Shown piece after piece: positions 44,516 through 55,027 of a stretch of 64,000 bases of DNA; position 1 is the first letter of the stretch; every line of letters begins with the position of its first letter. The stretch is taken from contig JAFREE010000011.1 in NCBI GenBank assembly GCA_019400425.1, forward strand, positions 186,001 to 250,000, in the 5' to 3' direction. The stretch comes from Hymenochaete sp. R1 (lineage: Eukaryota > Basidiomycota > Agaricomycetes > Hymenochaetales > Hymenochaetaceae). A program made the translations under genes and the position numbers. Below the pieces are notes generated by a model. The model was not told the origin of the DNA, did not search any database, and saw only the letters and a list, made by a program, of their open reading frames with translations.

Positions 44516-46029
44516 ATGCCAGTTCCTCAAGACGGGCCTTCGTCAATGTCAAACTCACCACTGAAGTATACTGGTCACCTTCATTTCAGGACAAGACTTG
44601 TGCTATGTGTTCTCAGTGGAAAGCCGCTGCGGATAGACAAAATTAGACCGGATGACGCCAATCCAGGTTTACGAGGTGCGTGCGTTTAGATCTGGCACTG
44701 CAGAACACTCTATCTGACGTCTGTGGTATTTGGTTCTCATAACAATAGACTTCGAAGCCAGTCTACTGAGGCTCATTGAGAAAGTAACAAACGGTTCCGT
44801 CATTGAAATTTCTTACACCGGTCAGCCTCAGTCTTATTCTTTCTCTTCCAGAAATTTACTGACATTTTGGATGTGCTGCATGATCACAGGCACTTCAATA
44901 CTCTTGAAGCCAGGTATCATAACGGGTGGTACCTTCACCCATGATTGTCCATTATCTCGATCCGTCGGTTACTTCCTCGAACCACTTATCATGCTCGCGC
45001 CTTTTGCGAAGAAACCATTCAACATCACTCTAAGAGGGACCACAACGGACGAATACGACCTAAGTGTAGACCTCATTCGTACCGTGACTTTACCGCACTT
45101 GAAGTTATTTGGTATTGAGGACGGGTTGGAGCTTAAGGTGCATTTGCTCGTATGCGTTCCGCAGAGTTTGACTGAAATCTATGAACCGTGCCTGCTTTTA
45201 GATTAAGAAAAGAGGCGCGACACCTCTTGGAGGTGGCGAGGTCCAATTTCTGTGTCCAATAGTGAAGCAAGTCAAAACCCTCAACTTCATCGATCCGGGA
45301 AAAATCAAAAGGATACGAGGTATAGCGTACGCGTGTCTACTTCAATCGCTTCGCGTCGTTTTACTAACATGTTTCGTATAGACATGCCGTGCGAGTGAGC
45401 CCACAGTTTTCTAATCGCATGATCGAGAGTTCTCGGTCGATCCTCAACCAATTCATACCGGACATCTACCTTCATTCTGACGTCTACAAAGGCGAAGATA
45501 GCGGAAAGTAAGCCTTCACCACTTCCGAACACTGGTCGTCATTCTCTCTAATCTAATACCTTAGATCTCCTGGTTATGCACTCACTTTGCTCGCAGAATC
45601 TACGACAGGCGCCCTCTTCTCAGCAGAAGCCGTCTCAGTACCCGGTGGCACTCCCGAAGACACCGCACTAAGCGCTACGCACTCGTTATTGGAGGAAATC
45701 TCAAAAGGCGGATGCGTCGACCGAAGTCATCAAATCTTGGTGCTTTTGATGATGATACTGGGAAGTGAAGATGTTGGCAGATGCATTTTGGGAGAGCCGA
45801 CTACTCGGACGTTAGTCTTTCTTTTTTTGAGAAAGGTTCTTCTATCGCCTACTGACGATTGAACAGTATCCAATTCCTCCGCGATGCACGCGACGTTTTT
45901 GGTGTATCTTTCAAGATTGCCCATGCGAGTACTGAACGCTCGAGGTCATCCAGCAGCATTTCATCTGAGCAACTGGTATTTTCGTGCTTCGGTATCGGAT
46001 ACGTCAACGCGAACAGGACTGTTGCATAG
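44516..46029 (+). CDS. RCL1: RNA 3'-terminal phosphate cyclase-like protein (U3/SSU processome)
   Basis: A multi-exon gene from MPVPQDGPSSMSN. Residues follow the RCL1 order: LKYTGHLHFRTRLVLCVLSG, KIRPDDANPGLRDFEASL, IEKVTNGSVIEISYTGTSIL, KPGIITGGTFTHDC, RSVGYFLEPLIMLAPFAKKP, then KIKKRGATPLGGGEVQF, RVSPQFSNRM, PGYALTLLAESTTG, PEDTALSATHSLLEEISKGG, LVLLMMILGSEDVGRCILGE. The catalytic histidine of true cyclases is not seen in a cyclase-like context, as known for RCL1, which acts in pre-rRNA cleavage with BMS1. The N-terminal leader of about 15 residues before LKYTGH is longer than in most members. Stop at 46029 follows GYVNANRTVA. Confidence 0.9.
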
Positions 46030-46581
46030 TTCGAGGTGGTTCGCTAATAACAACGTCTAATCGTGATAATGCCCTGATATGTGTTGGTCTTTGTGTACTC
46101 GAGCAGACTCGTTAGAAACGGAAAAAGGTACTCAAAGACTCAGATATGGTAATTTGTATGCGATAAGTCTCACTTGTAGGCGTTTTCGAAGGGAAGACTA
46201 TTGAATTTGCCTCGAACGCCGAACACCACCTTGAGCAAGGCATTGACCACGACTACCCCGGTAAATTCGGGTTTTTATCTTTGTGGCAGGCTGGTAGTAG
46301 GAGAACAACGTTGAACCGTGGTAGAGCCTCCCATGCCCCAATACAATATCATAGTGCCTAGTATATGGTCTATAGACATGTTTTCAAGTTTCAATCTTTG
46401 AATCTATTCATATATAGCTTTGTTTAATAAAGCCGATGTATTCGGACTGCTTTCGAATCACGTGTCTGATTATCTCAATTTGGCTATTACTTCTCACAGC
46501 TTTCAGATGATCTTTCTGCCTCCAAGAATTTGGCACGTTCACTTACTTCACAAACTCTACGCGGGGTACCTTTGCTGTACC
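46030..46581. other. Spacer RCL1 / mitochondrial uL3
   Basis: No supported gene; RCL1 3' region and uL3m promoter. Confidence 0.4.
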
Positions 46582-47714
46582 ATGCTCACCGTTTGGAATA
46601 TTCTGAAGCAGTCGCATTTTGCTGGTGCAAGGCGGGCCCTGCATGCTTCGAGCTCGTCGAACGCAGCAGCAGTGCAAACGGAGGCGTCAACGAGCAAATG
46701 GACACCTCAATCGTTACGGACAGGGCTCATTGCTCGCAAGAGGGGTATGACTGCAATGTTTGACCAGCATGGGGCCAGATATCCTGTGACCGTCCTCCAG
46801 GTGCGTTCCAGGTATTTTTGAAACTATACCTGGGAGCTGAAAATGGTTACGGGAAAACATTGAAAAGTTGGAGAACTGCCAGGTGACCGCGAACGTGAAA
46901 ACGAAACGGAAGGACAATACGGAGTATCACGCTGTGCAGCTGTCTGCTTCGGACAGGCCAGATAGGACAACTACAAAGGCTATGCGTGGGCATTTCAGCA
47001 AAGCAGGCGTTCCCAGCAAATATATCGTAAAGGAGTTTCCTGTCACTCCGAATGCACATGTGCCTGTCGGCACGACGCTGTCTGCTTTGCATTTCGTGCC
47101 GGGTCAATTTGTCGATGTCGTTGCTAACTCGTAAGTCGACCTTTGAAGTTCTTCGAATCCTTTTATTGTATTGTATTGAGCATTGTTGCGTAGGATTGGC
47201 AAAGGCTTCCAAGGTGGTATGAAGAGATGGGGTTTTCGAGGTTTGCGAGCTAGCCATGGTGTCTCCGTTTCTCATCGTAAAATGGGAGCAACTGGTGGAC
47301 ATCAGGTGCGCCAGTCGTACTTTTTTTCTTAGGATCAAATCTCTCTAACAATAATTTTAATAGGACCCAGGTCGTGTATGGCCCGGAAAGAAAATGCCCG
47401 GTCGAATGGGCGGAAAGCGCATCACCACTCAAAACCTCGAAGTTGTCCGTATCGACACTGCGCTCGACCTGGTATTCGTGAAGGGGAGCGTGTCCGGCGT
47501 CGACGACGCGCACGTCATGGTTCGCGACGCGAAGAAGTCTCTCGTGCAGCTGGCGTCGGCGAATTATGCGAAAGGCTTAGATGATAAGGTGCTTCCGAGG
47601 GGCGTGCTTGATTTGCCGTTCCCGGCTGGAACGAAGGAGATGGCAGTGGGGCTTCCTACGATTGTTGCTGCACCAAGCAAGAGGGTGACGAGTCCCTTTG
47701 CAGCGAGAGATTAG
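46582..47714 (+). CDS. Mitochondrial large-subunit ribosomal protein uL3m
   Basis: Four exons (46582-46800, 46868-47130, 47194-47305, 47364-47714) give 314 residues. The N-terminus ([20 protein letters not shown]) is a plausible amphipathic targeting peptide. The L3 fold shows [92 protein letters not shown] and [18 protein letters not shown]. The last two contain the loop that reaches the peptidyl-transferase centre. Nothing essential is missing. The yeast counterpart is MRPL9. Confidence 0.93.
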
Positions 47715-48034
47715 ACTTACAAGTAGGAATCATAATATAATATCTCTATGTGGTCTACTCGGGGGCCTTCTTTATCACGGATTTACACTGTCAAGTACTT
47801 CCATTTCAATGCAAAAAAGCGCTACTGAATATTGAAGAGACCATTCAGCATTTTTTTTCTTACAAAGGGAAGGACGGAGTCCGACGGACTCGTGTCGCCC
47901 GACAACACACGTTAGGTCACGCGTTACCTGTGATATCCATGCTCGACTTTTACGAATTCAGCTTTCCGTCTCTCCACCACCACATTGCCTGAAAGATTCT
48001 CAGTATACCCAGTCATAGCATCTAATCAAGGTCT
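47715..48034. other. Spacer uL3m / PP4R2
   Basis: 320 bp with uL3m 3' sequence and the PP4R2 promoter. No gene is seen. Confidence 0.4.
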
Positions 48035-49422
48035 ATGAACGGCACAAAAGTCAAAGGCACAGACCCATCTTTTAAATGGTATTCTGGTGAGCGTGAACTG
48101 GCGTTGCACCGGGAAAGGAACTGCCAAATCTAATTTTCACCTACCCCTCGAGATATCAGTATACGAAGAAGTTCTCAAGAATTGCGCGACGGAAGATTAC
48201 ATCGAGTACGTTTGACTCACATAGAGCACCATGTTTCCGTGGTGAAGAATACGGTGTGACAGACAGGACTGGAGCGAGCTGTGCGAGATCGTCATATACA
48301 AGCTGGAACAGGTATTTATGTCTCTTTGAAATTTGTAGTATTCCACTCGTTACGCTCGTAGAATATCGCTTCTTATTTGAAAGACCCACCTCCACGGCCT
48401 CCTCCGGCGCGCACTGAGACACCAGCCAAGCCCGAGCCGGCACCAAATGAAGGAATGAATGCGAATTCGAAGGTGCCCGAGATGGCGGGTGCCACGTTCC
48501 CGCCGTTCACGAACCTCAAAGTACCCGACGTTTTCCGGAAAGAATACAATTCGCATGGACCTCCGAAACTGATCTTGACCGAGGAAGACACGAAGGAGTT
48601 AAAAGAGAACATATACACGCTTCTGCGAGAGTTTGAAGTGTGAGCACGAATATATCCAGTCTCGTTCGTCGACCCCAACGCGTTGATTTCTGAATTTGCA
48701 CCTAAAGCTACCCGCCATTCACCATGCAACGTTTATGCGAACTTGCAACAAGCCCTCGCTCATACTACAAATCCGTAGGCAAATACCTCCGTGCAGTCGA
48801 ACGCGCCATTCTCGTCACCTCCACCATCGACGCGTTCCCCATCATACCCACCGAAGAACGCACCGCAACCGCCATCACGCCCGCGTTCTCCCCAGTAGGC
48901 TCGCTTCGCGAAGCTACGACGCCTTTATTCTCTCCTATCCCTTTCTTACATGAAGATGCGAGGAGGAGCAGGAGTCGGAGTCCGCCTATGAGTCCGCTCT
49001 TGCTCGCCAATGCTACTGCGAGACCGCATAGTCCAGAGTCGATTCACCTCGGAGGGCCGCTTGGATCGGTTGGGGCCGGGCCTTCTATGGAGAGTAGTGC
49101 TGGAGTAGCAGGTGTGCCGGCGATAGGTCTCGTCGATGAGCTGGACGATCCCAATCCGGGACATATGTCTGAACGGCCTCATGCACTGACGTCCACGACA
49201 AGTACCCCGGCTGATTCCCCACAAGTCGGTGCTTCGTCTTCCTCGAGCGATCCTCCTGTTGTTCCAGCGGTGAAGCCGATGTTTGGGGGCTCGTTGACGG
49301 AGAGGTTCGTGAAGAGCTCGGACACTGGTGTAGAGGATGCTGCCGGTACCGACGCGAGTGACGATAACATGACGGTGGATGAAGGAGATGGAGATGCGGA
49401 TAAGGAGAATATTCCAAAGTAA
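48035..49422 (+). CDS. Protein phosphatase 4 regulatory subunit 2 (PPP4R2-like)
   Basis: Five exons (48035-48086, 48160-48205, 48263-48311, 48362-48639, 48708-49422) give 379 residues. The PPP4R2 core is DWSELCEIVIYKLEQNIASY and, after a Pro-rich insert, FEVYPPFTMQRLCELATSP with YYKSVGKYLRAVERAILVTS. The C-terminal 170 residues are Ser/Pro/Asp-rich and probably disordered, as in the family, ending in an acidic stretch (DEGDGDADKENIPK). The yeast equivalent PSY4 directs the PP4 catalytic subunit in the DNA-damage response. The acceptors of exons 3 and 5 were set by frame. The 48-residue Pro-rich segment from KDPPPRPPPARTE is not typical. Confidence 0.82.
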
Positions 49423-51010
49423 AGATGAACATGGCGCATGAACATGGAAGTCGTTGCCTTATCTCAGTGGTTGGTGAGTGTCTAAACGTGATGATTACCA
49501 TTTCATGCTGATTGTTTTTAGAAAGAAAACGGAACTGTGCGAAGAAAAACCCGTAATCTTTGAATGTATAAACAATCCTCTGTCTTTATCAGGTACTTAA
49601 GCAAAGTTTAATTCATCATTCCAACTGGCAACGATCGCAACACAACGGTATACCGACTCCCAACGGCTTTCCCTGCGCCTCAAGCGTTCCTTTTCATTTT
49701 GCTCAAGACCTCGCTATCGAACAGGTCCCTTCCCTTTTAACGAACGTCGGCATCTTCCTCCACCCACAAGCCAAAGAATGTCAGACATCCTGGATGAATC
49801 CAGGGCGCAGCGTAGTATGATATATGATGTCTTGATGAGACAGAGGCAGAGACAGAGTACTTCAAGGGGTACGCAGCTCCGCGTCACTTCCGAGCCCCGA
49901 GCCCCGAGTCGGTGTACCAGTTTCAGCACAGAACGAGGGAGGAACCGACCGACACCGACACGGCACGGCCAGGGCAATATTAATAGCGGCTGTCCGAGCT
50001 GTCTGACCTGACCCAGCCAACCCCTTCATTCGTTCATTCGTACGAATATTAATATGCCTATACATGCATATTAATATTACTCAGGCCCGTGTCCGTGTCT
50101 GTGTTCACTGCCTTGTCGTATCTCAAGCCTGTGCCGTCTTCCTACCCTGGGTACTTTGCGCTCTGCGCCCTAGGCCTGTATGTACCCCTACATTTCTTCT
50201 GGGGGCCCTTGGAGGCTTGGACCCTCTCTCCGTGTTGCCTGTGCAAGTCGTACTAATATTAATGCAAGTATGTGCAGGGAAGAAATGAACACCAAGTACG
50301 CACTGGCAGTCGAGGGGTGCTCAATATTAACATTAATGGCGAAACGGCGAAATGAAAGGTGATTTAGGGAACGAGTATCAATATTGATATTAATGACATG
50401 CGGTGCGTGCCCCAGAAAAGTGTCCAAGGGAACGCAATTTGTACACATGTAAGTTACACAGATCGCAAATGCCGAAAAAGTGCATCAATATCACAAGCAC
50501 AAGCACAAGCGGTAAATATCAATTCGAGGGATGCATCGCATATGTTATGTACCAGCACTAGTACCAGTGAGCCGTTCTCATATCTTCATTAATACATGCA
50601 TATGTATTCATTAATATCGTTCGGCTTCAGCTATAACCACTCTTCGAGTCTTCCACGCCAATATATTAATACGGATAACTGATGATTTCGCACTGTGATT
50701 TTCTTAGCCTTGTCTCTCGAATCCTCCGATCCTATCCTATCTTTGAAGGACTACCACTACTACTGCGACTGAACTGATACTTCGAAGATCGCAAGAGACA
50801 GCGTCGAACGTTTGTATCGCTGTATTTCCGAGGCGAGCGAGTGAGCCAGGCCGAGTCCAGGTTCGAGTGCAGTGCCTTCGGAGCCCGGTGCCCGGTGCCC
50901 GGTACCAGCAGAGCAGTACAGGTACAGAGCAGTACCCATTTATTAAACGCCCGATTCGATTCCGCCTCCGCCTCCGGTTCCGATCCCGACGCCGATCCCG
51001 ATCCCGGTCC

Positions 51011-51296
51011 GACTCTCTTTGACTCTCTTTGACTCTCTTCTTGAAGCGTGCGTGCATTTCTGGTCTGGGGGGAGTCTGGGTCCTTGCTCCCTATGCCTCG
51101 ACCCTCGACCCTCGACCCTCCATACATTCCCCCCCCCCCTCCGAGAGCGTACGTATGCGTATGCATCTCCGAGGTCCGAGGACAGAGTACTAGTACTAGT
51201 TGCGCGGATTGATATTAATACAGGGACTGGGACTGGTTACTGGTTGCTGACCTGATTGGTCCTATTGGTACTACTGGTACTACTGGTACTGGTACG
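51011..51296. repeat. Cluster of short tandem repeats
   Basis: Three copies of gactctcttt (51011-51040), three of ctcgaccctcga-type units (about 51095-51120), a C11 tract (51129-51139) and ggtactact trimer-like units (about 51265-51296). Confidence 0.7.
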
Positions 51297-51629
51297 TCTA
51301 GGTCCAGCCTCTGAGCATGTCCAGGTCCGGGTCAAGGTTCTCGGTCCATCCTCACACCTCACTCATTTTTTTGGTCTGGGACTTGGGACTTGGGCCTGTC
51401 GACGGGTCAGCAGGTGAATATCAACAACATCATCAATAACGACGAACAGCTCCCTCTAGAAGTAGACCTCCCCCCCTTCCCCGCTCCCTCCGACCCGCTC
51501 TCCCTCCGATTTGTGCGATGTGAAACACACATACAATATAGACTAATCCCACTTATCTACTCATTTTTGTTATTAATATTTGGAAGTGGGCCGTGCCATG
51601 GCCGTCGGGGTCGGGGTTGGAGACTCCCT

Positions 51630-51680
51630 CATACTTCTCCTTCATACTTCACTTCATACTTCATACTTCACTTCATACTA
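51630..51680. repeat. CTTCATACTTCA tandem repeat
   Basis: Five or more copies of cttcata with short variants. Confidence 0.7.
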
Positions 51681-51876
51681 CCCGCCCACCCGCCCACCCG
51701 TCCCCCTGCCCTTTGCGTGCATATGGCATGGTGCATAGCGAGCGCGGCAGCCCGAGAGCTCGGGGTCGGCGGTGAGGGGAGGGGAGGGGGGTCTGGTGCT
51801 GGGTCATATTAATGTTTCAGTAATGTTGATGTTGATACGAACGTTTTAGTCGTGTTTTTTTTGCTGCCCGGCGTCA

Positions 51877-51953
51877 GGACTCAGACTCGGACTCAGACTC
51901 AGACTCAGACTCAGTGGGTTCGGAAATCCATATTAATATTAATATTAATATTT
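51877..51953. repeat. GACTCA hexamer repeat followed by AATATT array
   Basis: At least six units of gactca/gactcg at 51877-51914, then four linked ATTAAT/AATATT units at 51931-51953. Confidence 0.75.
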
Positions 51954-52054
51954 GTATTGACTTTTACCTTTTGACGCGATAATTGGATTGGAGGTCGAGA
52001 ACCTCCCCGCTCCGAACTATCTCGAATTCCCGGAAGTCCCGAACTGGGACTAGG

Positions 52055-52110
52055 CTGGGCTGGGATTGGGCTGGGGCTGGGACTAGGCCGGGGCTGAGGC
52101 TGGACGTTGA
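52055..52110. repeat. GGGCTGGGA-type repeat
   Basis: Repeated gggctggg and gggactagg words over about 55 bp. Confidence 0.6.
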
Positions 52111-52954
52111 ACGAGGTCCAAACTTCTGACTTCTTGTAGGTTTGCCGGTGGACGGTTTGGAGGGAACGGCCGGGACGAGGACGAGGAAGGGAGAGGGGAG
52201 AGGACGGATACTTGTACTGGATACTGACTGGTACTGCCAGTGGTACGTACTACCACATCTATACCAAGAGCCGCAGTTGGTATCGGAGTTGGGGTACCCA
52301 CAAAACAAAACACAGCACACAAAACACAACACACAGCACAAAACACGAACCGCAAAACCCTCGGACTCGGCCTAGCAAACCGCAAACCGCAGTTTCGTCC
52401 GTGTCCGTGCGACCCGAATCCTGTGCCTTGAGCCCGAACCGAATCCTGTGTTCCGAGCCTTGAGGGAGCAAGGAGCAAGGCAGAAGGCCTAGGGTAGGTT
52501 AATGGTGAGAGGGTGCGAGGGTGCGAGGAGCTGTGCGAGGGAAAGGGTATGTCTCGGAGTAATGTAAGGATGGGGGAGCGTATCAGCGTATCATATATAC
52601 TTATACACCTCACATGCACATATACGCATATACGCATTAATCAACGACGTTGGGTTGGTTACGAGGGGACTCGGGGACTCGGGACTCAGATGTGCGACGG
52701 TCGACGAATGACGAAACGAAAAAGGACGAGTTAATATTTACTAGTAAAGTGATACACCCTACCTTCAGGCTACCCTATTCCTACCCGTGCACCTTCAAGC
52801 CCCAAATCCCAAGTCTAGATCTGTTTGCGAGTCTCTCACTAGTACTGGTATTCGTATCGGACGCGAGCTCGTTAACGGACGAGTGGATACCTGGATACCT
52901 GGATAACTGAACAAGCGTAGAGACGTATAAATGTATAGATTGTATAGATATACG

Positions 52955-53030
52955 AAAAACGTATGGCGTATGGCGTATGGCGTATAATGTTATAGCGTAT
53001 AGCGTATGGCATATAGCGTATAGCGATGAG
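52955..53030. repeat. GCGTATG/GCGTATA repeat
   Basis: Three copies of tatggcg, then variants tatagcg, over about 75 bp. Confidence 0.7.
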
Positions 53031-53826
53031 CGAAGGAAGAAAAGCGAGACTCGGGGGTGGAAACGAATAAACATACTGGTAAACGAAAGAAGGGGACGAA
53101 AGAGAAGAGGAAGAGAAAGAGAGGAGGAAGAGAAGGGATGCGGTGAGTTGTAAAAAGGGGGGCGGGCGTTAACAGTCAAGGGAGAAAGGGAGTAGGGAAT
53201 GAATTTATGAAAAATGGATAGATATGATGTGATATATAATATCAGATGAGTCATATCGAAAATGATCGGAAGAGAACTGGAGAAAACCATCGGACAGGAG
53301 ATCGTAACACGAAAAGAAAAAACGAAATAAGAAAAATAAGAGAATAAAAAGATAGAAAGATAAAAAGGTAAAAAGGATTTTTAAAAGGCAAAAGGCGAAA
53401 AACACACACGAAAAAAGTCGAATGAGATGAGATGAGAGGACAACAAATTCAAAGACACAAAGACACAAAGGGGAGAGTACACGGTGTATGTACTTTTCAG
53501 CAGCCAACAAGGGAGGGGGACGATTCGGACTCGGACTCAGACTCGGACTGAGGAAGTGCCAGCCGCCTGCGCCTGCGCCCGCAGTCGACTCCAATTAATA
53601 TTGTCAACTCAACTCTCGGCGGTGGGCACTCCAGCCTTCAGTCGTCGGTTCGTCAGGTCTTGATCCTGAGTACCCGTTCCCGTTCCTCAGCGCGAAGAGT
53701 AAGAAAAGAAAGAGAAAGATAGAAAAAGAGAAAAAGCAAAGCGACAAAAAGATTAGAGGCCCGTCTAGTTTAGAAAACCCAAGAAGAAAGAATGAAAAAA
53801 ACAGACAAACAGGGAGGAGGCCTCCC

Positions 53827-54651
53827 TCAACCTGCAATGCACCCAAGCAACGTCCCATCCCACCCATTGCTCAACAGCACGTACTCCCCAACCCTCACGT
53901 CCGTCCGCCTAATCACGCCCTCCTTCACAAGGTTCCGTTCCAGCAAATACCGTCTCACCGTCCCCGCGAGCGCCCCGCTCCGCCCAGCAGGCGGCGTCAC
54001 CCACCCGTCCCCCCGCCAAAAAGCGACGTTCCGCACAGAACACTCCGTCACCTCCCCGCGCTCGTTGTACATCAACACATCCTGCGCTGCCCGCCGGTCC
54101 GTCAACCCGATCCGCGCGCGCGCTGCGTTGTACGGTGCCCGCTGCGTCGTCTTGTGTTGCATGAACTGCGACGTCGTCAAATTTGTTGTTGCGGTCGCCG
54201 TTGCGGTCGCCGTGGGCTGCGTGTCGACGTACACCGCGAACACGGGGCTCGGGAATCGTTCCGCGGGCGTCGAGAGCGGGTTACATTTCGCAGCATACAA
54301 CGGATCCTTCCCCAACGCCCTCGTCGGATGCGCCTCCACGCGCAACGTCCCCGCCGCGTTCACCAACAGCCTCAACCCCAACCCTTTCTCCTTCCCGGGG
54401 ACGCTGCACGCCATGACGGCGCTATCGCACGCGTCGCGGATGCGCGCGGGGGCGTCGGGTGCGGAGAGGGTTTGGAGGGCACGCGGCCATTGGAAGGCGG
54501 TGGCGGCGGCGAGGAGGCGGTCGAGGTGGTAGGCGAAGAGGAGGTAGGGGAGCTCGATGCCGTTGATGGAGGTGTTGAAGTCGGAGGTGAGGAGTTTGGG
54601 GTCGTACCGCATTGAGGTGAGGAGGTCGAAGTCGTCGGTGGAGACTGGCAT
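53827..54651 (-). CDS. Aminodeoxychorismate lyase-like PLP enzyme (class IV aminotransferase fold)
   Basis: Single-exon gene of 274 residues from ATG 54651 (MPVSTDDFDLLTSMRYD). Landmarks of the class IV fold are LLTSMRYDP, YLLFAYHLDRLLAAATAFQW, LRLLVNAAGTLRVEA and HKTTQRAPYNAAR, whose lysine should bind PLP. Then come AAQDVLMYNERGEVTECSVR, GWVTPPAGRSGALAGTVRRY, and VKEGVIRRTDVRVGEYVLLS. Fungal proteins of this type are usually linked to p-aminobenzoate formation for folate (ABZ2 type), but related members act on branched amino acids, so the reaction is inferred. Frame is open upstream to 54903, and an upstream ATG (54876) would add 75 residues of low-complexity sequence; the inner ATG fits the family better. 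Confidence 0.78.
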   Translation of the reverse strand: MPVSTDDFDLLTSMRYDPKLLTSDFNTSINGIELPYLLFAYHLDRLLAAATAFQWPRALQTLSAPDAPARIRDACDSAVMACSVPGKEKGLGLRLLVNAAGTLRVEAHPTRALGKDPLYAAKCNPLSTPAERFPSPVFAVYVDTQPTATATATATTNLTTSQFMQHKTTQRAPYNAARARIGLTDRRAAQDVLMYNERGEVTECSVRNVAFWRGDGWVTPPAGRSGALAGTVRRYLLERNLVKEGVIRRTDVRVGEYVLLSNGWDGTLLGCIAG

Positions 54652-55027
54652 GACGGTGGGGGCGGTGGAGGGGCTGGCGGCTCGACACGTCGTCGTGGAG
54701 GCTGGGGGTGGTTGGGGTGGAGGTGGAGACTCAATGGTGGATGCTGCGGACGACGACGAGCGACGAACGGCGGCGACGGAGTAGAGTAGAGTCGAGTAGA
54801 GTAGACGGATGGAGGTGAAGGAAGGAATGAAAGAGGCGAAGATCGACCGCTCCCGGCCCACTCTATATGCACCCATCCCATCCCACCCTTTTACGGTACA
54901 CACCCCCCTTCTTTCTTTCTCGTCGATTTCTGCTCATTTTTTTTCTGTCGTCGTCTCGCTTCACACCCAATTTCATTTCATCACACACATATCATATCAT
55001 ATCAAATCAAATCGAATCAAGTCGTCA
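54652..55027. promoter_or_regulatory. Divergent spacer lyase-like / NMT1
   Basis: 376 bp with the promoters of both genes. Short direct repeats (gtcgagtagagtaga, atcatatcatatcaaatc) lie near both starts. If the longer lyase start is used, part of this is coding. Confidence 0.5.

Larger units (their letters stand above)
49423..53826. other. Gene-free 4.4 kb tract of AATATTAAT words and short tandem repeats
   Basis: No open frame here has coding character, motif or splice structure. The base sequence alternates GC-rich stretches with many short AT islands of the form AATATTAAT or ATTAATATT, about fifteen between 49978 and 53600. Short tandem repeats (listed separately) punctuate it. The first 350 bp hold the PP4R2 3' end. 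From 53000 the strand becomes A/G-rich up to the lyase gene. Confidence 0.6.

Noticed and set aside
51011..52110. A CRISPR array
   Set aside because: Repeats are direct short tandems without unique spacers, and the genome is eukaryotic.
49423..53826. A transposon or LTR element
   Set aside because: No long terminal repeats, integrase, reverse transcriptase or transposase peptides were found.
54154..54615. A plus-strand gene opposite the lyase-like gene
   Set aside because: It is the antisense shadow of a well-supported GC-rich coding region.
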